Shown here one piece after another: positions 16,158 to 24,067 of a stretch of DNA of 64,000 nt. Each line of letters begins with the position of its first letter. The first letter of the stretch is position 1. The DNA is from Nitrospirota bacterium (GTDB lineage Bacteria > Nitrospirota > Thermodesulfovibrionia > Thermodesulfovibrionales > Dissulfurispiraceae), in contig JBFMHE010000007.1 of NCBI GenBank assembly GCA_040752355.1, positions 62,001 to 126,000 on the forward strand, given 5' to 3'. A model generated the notes under the pieces. It saw only the letters and a program-made list of their open reading frames with translations, was not told the origin of the DNA and did not search any database. The translations under genes were made by a program, and so were the position numbers.

Positions 16158-18206
16158 CTATGCTGCTGCCGGAGCGACTGGCGAGGTCGCTGCGGGTGAG
16201 ACCTTTGCTTCCTTGAGCCAGAGGAGCCTCGAACCGTTGATTACCGCGGCGTTGATCGACTCGATCAGCTCTCCCGGGTCGGCGTCGAATCCCTCTCTCC
16301 TGGCAAAGGGACTGAGCTCTACCTTGATCTTGGCAGCGCTCACGAGCTTTTTGGTATCGCTCTCCTTCGCTTCCTTCAGCTTGCTCCCCATCACTTTCGC
16401 GAGGGCTGCGAAAATATCACGATGCGTCTTCGCCTCTCCCGCGGGAGAGACGGCCGCGGCCACATACTTCAACCTGCCCGCATAATCGACCATGGTCCCT
16501 TCGGCTTCGAGCAGCGCTGCGGCGGGAAGGACAACGTCAGCCTGTTTCGCGAGGTCGGTCATATGGGAAGCCTGGACTACGAGGAAATCCCCTTTCGCCT
16601 TTTTCACCAGGGGAACCTCGCCGACGGCATAGAGGAATCCGTTTCCTCCGGACGCCATCTCCTTACAGGATTTCCCTTCCGGCGCCAGACCCATCATCAG
16701 TACGCCTTTTGCATTGCTCTCGACCGGGATCGATACGGCCGTGCCTTTTATCAGGCTTATGTTTGCCGCAGCAGGATAGAGCGCGGGCGAGGTGAGCACT
16801 ACAGGGTTCTTTGCATCGGCGACCATGGCCGCCGCCGCTTCCACTGCTTCGCTCACCGCTGCCTTGGCAACGGCCTCTCCCAGCTTTTTGTCACTCGAGA
16901 GGCCTTTGGCGAGCAGCGCCTTGGCGAGCGACATGAGCGCCGCAGCCTCATCCTCCACCAGGCTCACTGCGGCGACAGAGGCTATCGAAGGCTCTGCTGC
17001 AGTAATGGTGATCAGCTTCGCCCCTCCCTGCACTCTCCTGCGGATTACCGCATCGAGGGCGGGCAGCACCCGCGTATACTGGCTGGGATTAAGGCCCACG
17101 AGCACGAAAAGATCAGCGGTATCCATATCGGCGCTCCCGGAGAGCAACGTTGCTGCATCGCCGTAGAGGCTTACCGTCGTATCCACATTCCTGGTCTTGA
17201 CGACCTCCGCCGCGAACTGCTTGAGCGTGAGCGCGTCCTCGTTGAGCAGGCCGCCTGTCGCGACGAACCCGGCGTTCTTGCCCGCCTTCTTCAGCTCGGC
17301 GGCGACAAGGTCGAGGGCGTCCTTCCAGGTCGTCTCGACCAGGGCGCCGCCCACGCGCTTCATCGGCGACGTCACCCTGCTGTCCGCCGCTATGCAATCG
17401 AAGCCGAACCGGCCGTATGCGCAGATGAACCGCTCGGAGGAACCGTCGGCAGCTCCGGACTTAACCTTGGCGACCGAGCCCTCCTTCGTGCTGACGGTGA
17501 TATCGCAGCCGTTGCCGCAGAGGAGGCAGACCGAGCTCACCTTCTCGTACTCCCATTCCCTGCCTTTGCGCGTCCGGTCGGCCTCGAGCAGGGCGTTGAC
17601 CGGGCAGGCGTCGACACAGCTGCCGCAGAAGGTGCAGCCCGACTCCTGGAGCGGCTTGTCGTTGGCCGTCGCCACTTTCGAGCCCACTCCCCTTCCCATG
17701 AACTCGAGCACATTCGTCCCCTGGTTCTTGCAGACCCGGACGCATCTGCCGCAGAGCACGCAGTAGTCGGGATCGCGCTTGATGAAGGGGTTCGCCTCGT
17801 CAACGGCAAAGCCGAACTTCTTCCTGGTGAAGCTCGATTCCTTTATCCCGAAATCGTAGGCATACTGCTGGAGCGTGCAGACGCCCGCCTTGGTGCAGGT
17901 CATGCAGTCGAGCGGGTGCATCGAGAGGATGAGATCGACGACGAACTTCCTTATCTCCTGCACCTTCTCCGTATTCGTATTGACCGACATGCCCTCTTTG
18001 ACCTTCGTGGTGCAGGCGATCATGGGGGCCTTCATGCCCTCGACCTCGACGAGGCACATGCGGCAGGCGCCGATGCCTTTCATCCCCTTGAGGTAGCAGA
18101 GATTGGGGATATTGATGCCGCCCCGTGCTGCGGCATCAATGAGATTTGAGCCCTCGGGGGCCGTTACCCTCTTTCCATCTATCGTAACCGTTACCATGTT
18201 CGCCAT
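16158..18206 (-). CDS. nuoG: NuoG-like iron-sulfur / molybdopterin-fold subunit
   Basis: The 682-residue protein carries a full electron wire. A 2Fe-2S cluster (C37, C48, C51, C65) is followed by the His-Cys 4Fe-4S motif (H98, C102, C105, C111), two ferredoxin clusters (C150-C160 and C192-C202) and a further 4Fe-4S site (C228, C231, C235, C263). The rest is a shortened molybdopterin-oxidoreductase fold. I see no Cys or Sec at the catalytic position of formate dehydrogenases, so it is electron-carrying like NuoG rather than an FdhA. GGAGGAGAGG precedes the ATG. It is the last gene of the nuoE-nuoF-FeS-nuoG operon and probably receives or donates electrons for a ferredoxin-type partner. Confidence 0.85.
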   Translation of the reverse strand: MANMVTVTIDGKRVTAPEGSNLIDAAARGGINIPNLCYLKGMKGIGACRMCLVEVEGMKAPMIACTTKVKEGMSVNTNTEKVQEIRKFVVDLILSMHPLDCMTCTKAGVCTLQQYAYDFGIKESSFTRKKFGFAVDEANPFIKRDPDYCVLCGRCVRVCKNQGTNVLEFMGRGVGSKVATANDKPLQESGCTFCGSCVDACPVNALLEADRTRKGREWEYEKVSSVCLLCGNGCDITVSTKEGSVAKVKSGAADGSSERFICAYGRFGFDCIAADSRVTSPMKRVGGALVETTWKDALDLVAAELKKAGKNAGFVATGGLLNEDALTLKQFAAEVVKTRNVDTTVSLYGDAATLLSGSADMDTADLFVLVGLNPSQYTRVLPALDAVIRRRVQGGAKLITITAAEPSIASVAAVSLVEDEAAALMSLAKALLAKGLSSDKKLGEAVAKAAVSEAVEAAAAMVADAKNPVVLTSPALYPAAANISLIKGTAVSIPVESNAKGVLMMGLAPEGKSCKEMASGGNGFLYAVGEVPLVKKAKGDFLVVQASHMTDLAKQADVVLPAAALLEAEGTMVDYAGRLKYVAAAVSPAGEAKTHRDIFAALAKVMGSKLKEAKESDTKKLVSAAKIKVELSPFARREGFDADPGELIESINAAVINGSRLLWLKEAKVSPAATSPVAPAAA

Positions 18207-18246
18207 CTAACCTCTCCTCCTTAAATATGCTCGCTAACGCAGCGCC

Positions 18247-18834
18247 TTATACTGCTGCCGGCTCGCCCGCACCCACGGTGCCCTTGACGATCGCTCCTGT
18301 CGGGCATACCGTAATGCATTCGCCGCAGCGGGTGCACCGCTTCTGCCGTATCTCGTAGGCCGGATAATTGTTGAAATAGGGCTTCCTCTTCTCTCCGACG
18401 ATAGCGCTGTATTTACAGACCTCTTTGCAGGCATTGCACATGATGCAGTCGTCCGGGGCCACGCGGTACTCTACGAGGACCGAGCATTCTCCGGCGCTGC
18501 ACCGCCCCGCACCATGCTCCGCAAAGGCGCCTTTCTCCATCCACTCGAGGATGAACTTGGCCGTATCCTTGCCCTTCTTGCACATGGACGCCTCGGCCAT
18601 GTCGGCGGCGATCCGCTTGAGCGCGGCGAGGTCTTCCTCGGAGCCCCGGCCCTCGGCGATCTGCTGCAGCCGGATTCTCGCCTCGTAGCTTCCGAACGCG
18701 CAGGGAAAGCACCTGCCGCACATCGGCCCGGCGAGAAAGCCGGTGATGTAGGCGAGCGCCTTCTGCACGGCGCAACTCCTCGCTTCGGCCGCGTTTTTTA
18801 TATCCTCTACCTTCAGCTCTTTCTCTTCAGTCAT
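18247..18834 (-). CDS. NuoF-tail plus 2x[4Fe-4S] ferredoxin protein
   Basis: The 195-residue protein begins with the SLBB-distal iron-sulfur domain found at the C-terminus of NuoF (C39, C42, C45 and C85 in a CGRCFPC context). It then has two classical ferredoxin motifs (C130, C133, C136, C140 and C167, C170, C173, C177). It has no flavin or NADH domain. It duplicates the iron-sulfur end of the full NuoF encoded just upstream in the operon, and probably acts as an extra electron-transfer subunit. AAGGACGG precedes the ATG, 12 bases after the upstream stop. Confidence 0.8.
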   Translation of the reverse strand: MTEEKELKVEDIKNAAEARSCAVQKALAYITGFLAGPMCGRCFPCAFGSYEARIRLQQIAEGRGSEEDLAALKRIAADMAEASMCKKGKDTAKFILEWMEKGAFAEHGAGRCSAGECSVLVEYRVAPDDCIMCNACKEVCKYSAIVGEKRKPYFNNYPAYEIRQKRCTRCGECITVCPTGAIVKGTVGAGEPAAV

Positions 18835-18846
18835 AATACCGTCCTT

Positions 18847-21186
18847 CTAGTACATGTCTTCTGCCATGTAGACAATCTCGGGGAGCACGTAGGAGACCAG
18901 GTCCCGGTAGGTGATCATGCCGAGTATCCGGTCGCCGTCGACCACCGGCAGGTGCCGTCTCTTCTTGTTCGCGATGACCGATATGGCGGCGCTGATCTCT
19001 GTCGAGGCGTCGAAGGTGATGAGATCGCGGCTCATGACCTCCTCGATGGGCCGGTTGGCGAAGGACATATCCTTGCTGAAGTGGCGCACCACGTCTCTCT
19101 CGGTGAACATGCCGACGAGCCGGTTGGATTTATCGACCACCATTACGGCGCTCACGTTCCTGTCCTGCATGATCCTGATCGCGTCGGCAACCTTATGATC
19201 CTGCGTAATGGCGAATATCTCATAGGGCTTGGATGCTAAAATATCTCCCAGGGTCATCTTTGCTCTCCTCTCTATGATGTCTATGCTCTCGGGAGGTATC
19301 TTGAACTCCTCCTCGAGCTTCAGGTGGCGCTCCTTCCGGATCTTCACCGCGCCGATCGGGCACGCGTTGTAGCAGGCCTTGCACTTCGTGCAGTACGCGT
19401 GATCGATGAAGTACTTATCCCGCGTCTCCTTGACCGCATCGAAGGCGCAAGCCTCTTTGCAGAGCCCGCATCTGAAGCACTCGGCGAGATTAATGACGAA
19501 GACCCCCATGCCGCTGCAGACATTCGCCCTGCAGTAATTGTCATAGAGGTGCTCTTCGTACTCCTCGCGAAAATACTTGATGGTGCTCAACACTGGGTTG
19601 GGAGCGCTCTGGCCGAGGCCGCAGAGCGAACCTTCCTGTATGTGCTTGCCGAGATGAATCAACCGCTCGATATCGCCGTGCCGGCCCTCTCCCCTGGTAA
19701 GCCGTTCCATGATCTGGAGCATCTGGTAGGTGCCGATCCTGCAGGGCGGGCACTTGCCGCACGATTCCGAGTAGGTGAAGGAGAGGAAGTATTTCGCTAC
19801 ATCGACCATGCAGGTGTCCTCGTCCATGACCACCATGCCGCCCGAGCCCATCATCGAGCCCACTTTGGAGAGCGAGTCGAAATCGACCGGCAGATCGAGA
19901 TGACTCGCCGGGATGCAGCCGCCGGAGGGGCCGCCGGTCTGGACCGCCTTGAACGCCCTGCCCTCGAGAATCCCGCCGCCGATATCGAAGATGATCTCCC
20001 GCAGGGTCATGCCCATGGGGACCTCCACGAGACCGGTGTTCCTGACCTTGCCCGTAAGTGCGAAGACCTTCGTGCCCGGCGAGGTTGCCGTGCCGATGCT
20101 CCGGAACCAGTCCGCGCCCTTTTCGATGATAGGGGGAACGCAGGCATAGGTCTCTATATTGTTCAGGTTGCTCGGGTAGCCCCATACACCGCCTCCGGGC
20201 TCGGAGAGGCGCGGCGGACGCGGCCTCGGGAACCCCCGCTCGCCCTCGATCGAGGCGACGAGCGCCGTGGACTCGCCACAGACAAAGGCCCCTGCGCCCT
20301 CGCGCACATCGAGGTGGAAGCTGAAGCCCGTGCCGAGAATATTCTGCCCGAGGAGCCCCAGCTCCCCGGCTTGACGAATTGCGTGCTTGAGGTTCTTGAC
20401 TGCAAGGGGATACTCGTGCCGCACATAGACGAAGCCGTACTGCGCACCCATGGCATAGGCGCAGAGGAGCATGCCCTCGAAGAGGCTGTGGGGATCGCCT
20501 TCCATGATCGAGCGGTCCATGAACGCTCCCGGGTCCCCCTCGTCGCCGTTGGCGATGACGAACTTCACGCTGCCCGGCGCGCCCTTCGAGTGTTTCCATT
20601 TCTTACCGGCCGGGAAGCCTGCACCGCCTCTTCCCCTGAGGTTCGCCCTATCGACCTCTTCCAGCACCTCATCGGGGCTCATCCCGGAAAGCGCCTTTTC
20701 GAGGCCCTTGTAGCCGCCGACCGCGATATAGTGATAGATGTTCGTCGGGTCGATCTTGTCGTTGTTCCTGAGGGCGATGCGGACCTGTTTCTTGTAGAAC
20801 GGAAGGTCCATCATCTCCAGGGTGGGGTCGGATTGAATGTCCTCCCGGTAGAGCGCCTGCCGGAAGGGTATCCCGTGGAGGAAGGTATGGCTCAGGAGAC
20901 CCGAAGCATGCTCGGGCTTCACCCGCTGGTAGAAGATGTCCTGCGGCTCCGCCTTCATCACCGGGCCCTTCTGGCACATGCCCTGGCAGCCGGTCTTGAC
21001 GATCTCGATAGCAGCGCCCCGCGCCTTTGCCTCGTTTTCGAGGGCGCTGATCACTTTGTGCGAGCCGGAGGCGGTGCAGGCAGTCCCACAGCATACCCGC
21101 GCCCGCGCCCGATCCGGTAAGAACAGTTCAGAAGCAAGCCTCTCCCTAAGCTTTTTCAAATCACCGATACTCGTCAACCGTTCCAT
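18847..21186 (-). CDS. nuoF: NuoF-like NADH dehydrogenase subunit fused to two CBS domains
   Basis: Domain order over 779 residues: a thioredoxin-like 2Fe-2S domain (cysteines at about 33, 37, 67 and 71), then the NADH/FMN 51-kDa domain (GRGGAGFPAGKKW at 185-197, NGDEGDPGAF at 213-222). A 4Fe-4S site (C476, C479, C482, C522) and a two-cluster ferredoxin (C570-C580 and C599-C609) follow, and a tandem CBS pair occupies about 645-769. The first parts match HydB/HoxF/NuoF-type subunits that oxidise or reduce NAD(H) in the cytoplasm. The CBS pair is not part of the usual family and suggests allosteric control by adenine nucleotides. It follows nuoE by 12 bases. Confidence 0.88.
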   Translation of the reverse strand: MERLTSIGDLKKLRERLASELFLPDRARARVCCGTACTASGSHKVISALENEAKARGAAIEIVKTGCQGMCQKGPVMKAEPQDIFYQRVKPEHASGLLSHTFLHGIPFRQALYREDIQSDPTLEMMDLPFYKKQVRIALRNNDKIDPTNIYHYIAVGGYKGLEKALSGMSPDEVLEEVDRANLRGRGGAGFPAGKKWKHSKGAPGSVKFVIANGDEGDPGAFMDRSIMEGDPHSLFEGMLLCAYAMGAQYGFVYVRHEYPLAVKNLKHAIRQAGELGLLGQNILGTGFSFHLDVREGAGAFVCGESTALVASIEGERGFPRPRPPRLSEPGGGVWGYPSNLNNIETYACVPPIIEKGADWFRSIGTATSPGTKVFALTGKVRNTGLVEVPMGMTLREIIFDIGGGILEGRAFKAVQTGGPSGGCIPASHLDLPVDFDSLSKVGSMMGSGGMVVMDEDTCMVDVAKYFLSFTYSESCGKCPPCRIGTYQMLQIMERLTRGEGRHGDIERLIHLGKHIQEGSLCGLGQSAPNPVLSTIKYFREEYEEHLYDNYCRANVCSGMGVFVINLAECFRCGLCKEACAFDAVKETRDKYFIDHAYCTKCKACYNACPIGAVKIRKERHLKLEEEFKIPPESIDIIERRAKMTLGDILASKPYEIFAITQDHKVADAIRIMQDRNVSAVMVVDKSNRLVGMFTERDVVRHFSKDMSFANRPIEEVMSRDLITFDASTEISAAISVIANKKRRHLPVVDGDRILGMITYRDLVSYVLPEIVYMAEDMY

Positions 21187-21197
21187 CCCGACCCCGC

Positions 21198-21680
21198 TTA
21201 CTGCTTCACCCTGTTGATGATCTCATCCACTTTCTGGGAGCCTACCTCGCCGAGCACCTCTTCGTTCACGGTAACCACCGGGGCCAGCCCGCAGCATCCC
21301 ACGCATCCGACCGTCTCCAGGGTCATCGAGCGATCGGCTGTCGTTTCTCCCTCTTTTACCCCGAACTCTTCCTCGAGCGCCTTGAGGACCTTGGAGGCGC
21401 CTCGCACATGGCAGGCCGTGCCCACGCAGACACAGACGATATTCTTTCCCCTCGGCTTGAAATAGAAATGTTTATAGAACGATGCCGCGCTGTACACCTC
21501 GGCCAGAGGGATGTCCAGGTTCTTCGAAAGCTCCTTCAGCTTCTCTTCAGGGAGGTAGTTGTGCTCTTTCTGTATCTGCTGAAAGGCATGGATAAGCAAG
21601 CCCTTCTTCTTCTGGCCCGCGGTGAGGACGTCGCCTATGCCCCCGTAGTGTGCATCTATGTTGAGCTCCTGTGCCTTCAT
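21198..21680 (-). CDS. nuoE: NuoE-like [2Fe-2S] thioredoxin-fold subunit
   Basis: This 160-residue protein is the 24-kDa type subunit. It has N-terminal helices with HAFQQIQKEHNYLPEE, then the 2Fe-2S ligand pairs CVCVGTACHVRGA and CVGCCGLAPVV. It carries one electron from or to the flavin subunit. It is the first gene of the nuoE-nuoF-FeS-nuoG operon, with a good promoter about 80 bases upstream. The fold occurs again at the N-terminus of the next protein, so the complex has two 2Fe-2S thioredoxin domains. Confidence 0.9.
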   Translation of the reverse strand: MKAQELNIDAHYGGIGDVLTAGQKKKGLLIHAFQQIQKEHNYLPEEKLKELSKNLDIPLAEVYSAASFYKHFYFKPRGKNIVCVCVGTACHVRGASKVLKALEEEFGVKEGETTADRSMTLETVGCVGCCGLAPVVTVNEEVLGEVGSQKVDEIINRVKQ

Positions 21681-21760
21681 TCGTTCCTCCCGACTTCTCG
21701 TCTATGCTGCCCCTTTCGCTCCTAATGCCACGGCTCCGCTGTTAAAGGGGTTTAGGATAG

Positions 21761-21789
21761 AATTTACCATACCGGCGCAAAAGAATCAA
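21761..21789 (-). promoter_or_regulatory. candidate sigma-70 promoter of nuoE operon
   Basis: On the minus strand TTGATT and TAAATT are separated by exactly 17 bases in an AT-rich stretch, giving a leader of about 75 bases before nuoE. Confidence 0.6.
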
Positions 21790-21951
21790 CAAAACAATAG
21801 TCATATTAAGTTTTTTAATCAGATCGTTACGTTTAGTAACGCCTAGTTACCCACGCAGGTAACATAGAGAGGGGCCGGCCTCTCGCCGGCAAACGGCAGG
21901 CACAAGCAGTAACGGCAGCAGTTAGCGGAAAAAAGAATACGCCAAAATCAG
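21790..21951. other. intergenic region with short inverted repeats
   Basis: No gene is seen between the nuoE promoter and the cooS terminator. Two adjacent hairpin-like elements lie upstream of the promoter: CGTTAC-GTTT-AGTAACG near 21825-21841 and GTTAC-(8)-GTAAC near 21846-21863. A GCCGGC-CTCTC-GCCGGC stem lies near 21876-21892. The first two could be regulator sites for the nuoE promoter. Confidence 0.4.
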
Positions 21952-21989
21952 AAAAAAGGCCGCTGCGGCAGTCTCCCGCCGCAGCGGCT
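21952..21989 (-). terminator. rho-independent terminator after cooS
   Basis: On the minus strand an 11-base perfect stem (GCCGCTGCGGC / GCCGCAGCGGC) is followed by CTTTTTTC, about 30 bases downstream of the cooS stop. Confidence 0.9.
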
Positions 21990-22016
21990 CAATAAAGCAA
22001 GGGCTAAAACCCGGTG

Positions 22017-24014
22017 CTAAAGGCCCTGATGGCCTCTCGGCCTCTCCATCTCGCGGCGCGCCGCCATGTCGAGGAGCACCTTCTCGGTGCCGAACTTGCC
22101 CGGCTCGTACTTCTTCAGCTTGAGGCCCTCCCTCGCCGAATCGATGTACTTGAGGGTCAGGGCAAGGATCTTCTCCGGATCGGGCTCGAAGTGGAATGCG
22201 CCTCTGAACCGCTCCATCCAGACCTCGGTCATGATCCTGGTGACCTCCTTGCTCGCCGACGCTATGTTTTCACCGCCGAATATGACGGGTATGCCCGAAG
22301 CAACAGCGTAGCAGCCTATCGCAACAGCCTTCTCGGACATCCACTCGGGGGCGATGCCCACTGCAGGCATGCCGCCTATCTCGTCCGAGAGACCGCCCTC
22401 GGCAGCCATGGCGCTCGCGATGGTCAGGATTCTCGAGTTATCGACGCAGGCGCCGAGATTCAGTATCGGGGGCATTCCAGTCGCTTCGCAGACCTCCCTC
22501 AGGCCGGGGCCGGCGAGCTCATACGCCTGCTCGGGCGTCACCAGGCCCGCCATGCCGCAGGCATGAGAGCCGCAGCCGGTAGTGACGACCAGGACATCCT
22601 GCCTGATGAGCTCCTTGATCAGGTAGTTGTGGACAGCCGTTGCCGGGAACCTGGTGTTGTCGCACCCGACGACGCCGGCGATACCCCTGATCCTGCCCGC
22701 CATGATCGCGTCGTTCAGGGGCCGGAAGGACGCCCTCCACTTTCCGCCGAGCATGTACTCGATATACTCGTGGGAGAACCCGGTCACCATCGTGTACTTG
22801 TCCTTCTGGTCGCGCTTGCCGTAGGTCGTCCTGTTCGGGAAGTTATCGATCGCCGCCCTGATCACGTTCCGGGCATGCTCCATTGCCCTCGACTCATCGA
22901 CATAGGGCATGGCGACAGCGCCCTTTATGTGCGCCTTCGGCGATGTGGTAATGATCTTGGTGTGGAACTTCTCTGCCGCCTTGACGACCGACGGCATGAT
23001 GCACTGGACATCGACGGTCATGGCATCCACCAGGCCAGTGAAGATCGCCAGCTCCTGGTTCGTGAAGCCGCCCATGGTCGGGACGCCGTGCCTGACCAGG
23101 ATCTCGTTGGCGGTACAGCACATGCCGGCGAGATTGATTCCCTTCGCGCCCTTCGATTTCGCATACGCGATCATGTCGGGCTCGTTCACCGCCTCGGCCA
23201 TCTTCTCGGCGAGGGTCGGCTCATGGCCGTGGACCACGACATTGACCTTGTCCTCCTCGAAGACGCCGAAGCCCGCCTCTCCCCTGAGGGGCTGGGGAGT
23301 GCCGAAAAGGATATCGGTGATATCGGTAGCGATCATCGAGCCGATCCAGCCGTCGGCAAGGGCCGTCCTGAGGCCGTGCAGCAGGATGTGATCCGCATCG
23401 ATATCGACGCCGGTATGGGTGCGGTGCATCATCTCGACAATCTCCCTCTGGGCGCCGCGGGGGACGATGCCCCACTTTCTCCAGCGCTCCTGGGTCTTCT
23501 TCGGCGCCCTGCTGACGTAGCTCGCCTCGCCGCTCTGGCGGGTGAAGTCCTCGACGAACCGCTTCGCCACGTCCTTGGCGACATCGCTCACCGGCCTGCC
23601 CTCGAACTCGATGTCGAGATAGCCGGCTACTCTATAGAGCTTCCGTACGTCCTTGATCTGGTAATCCTTCGTATGGCCTTCGGCAACAGCCAGGAGGGTC
23701 ATCGCCATATCGAGGCCGTGGTCGGTGTGCGCCGCGGAACCCGCAGCGATCATACGGGCGACGTTCCGTGCGACGACGGTCGCGACCGTTGCGCCGCAGA
23801 CGCCGCAGACCTCTTCTTCGGCGTTCTTGCCCACGAGCCTGCAGGGCCCCATGCTGCAGAGCTTGCAGCAGGCGCCGCTGTTGCCGATGGGGCAGGGTTT
23901 CATTTTATCGGCCCTGTCGAAACAGGTCTCTATATTCTGCTCCTTGGCCCACTTCAGGATAGCAGCGGACTGGGGGTTGGCAGTGCTTGAGGTTTTTTCA
24001 CCTTTCTTCTCCAT
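22017..24014 (-). CDS. cooS: anaerobic Ni,Fe carbon-monoxide dehydrogenase catalytic subunit
   Basis: CooS interconverts CO and CO2 at the Ni-Fe-S C-cluster. The 665-residue protein shows the D/B-cluster cysteines (CFDRADKMKPCPIG, ACCKLCSMGPC) and the C-cluster ligand segments: VVVHGHEP (His), LAGMCCTANE, DVQCIMP, GVVGCDNTR, TTGCGSHACG and IGCYAVASGIP. AAGGAGG lies 8 bases before the ATG at 24014; the TTG two codons earlier is not needed. It is the last gene of the cooC-acsE-acsD-acsC-acsB-cooS operon and pairs with AcsB, so CO should tunnel to the A-cluster. Confidence 0.97.
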   Translation of the reverse strand: MEKKGEKTSSTANPQSAAILKWAKEQNIETCFDRADKMKPCPIGNSGACCKLCSMGPCRLVGKNAEEEVCGVCGATVATVVARNVARMIAAGSAAHTDHGLDMAMTLLAVAEGHTKDYQIKDVRKLYRVAGYLDIEFEGRPVSDVAKDVAKRFVEDFTRQSGEASYVSRAPKKTQERWRKWGIVPRGAQREIVEMMHRTHTGVDIDADHILLHGLRTALADGWIGSMIATDITDILFGTPQPLRGEAGFGVFEEDKVNVVVHGHEPTLAEKMAEAVNEPDMIAYAKSKGAKGINLAGMCCTANEILVRHGVPTMGGFTNQELAIFTGLVDAMTVDVQCIMPSVVKAAEKFHTKIITTSPKAHIKGAVAMPYVDESRAMEHARNVIRAAIDNFPNRTTYGKRDQKDKYTMVTGFSHEYIEYMLGGKWRASFRPLNDAIMAGRIRGIAGVVGCDNTRFPATAVHNYLIKELIRQDVLVVTTGCGSHACGMAGLVTPEQAYELAGPGLREVCEATGMPPILNLGACVDNSRILTIASAMAAEGGLSDEIGGMPAVGIAPEWMSEKAVAIGCYAVASGIPVIFGGENIASASKEVTRIMTEVWMERFRGAFHFEPDPEKILALTLKYIDSAREGLKLKKYEPGKFGTEKVLLDMAARREMERPRGHQGL

Positions 24015-24067
24015 TGTCAATTCCTCCTTGAATCTGGCTTAGCAGCTTTCTGTTAGTACCGCACACG

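Noticed and set aside
16158-18206. Formate dehydrogenase catalytic subunit
   Set aside because: The Fe-S wiring and molybdopterin-like fold are present, but no Cys or Sec is seen at the active-site position and the domain is short, as in NuoG.
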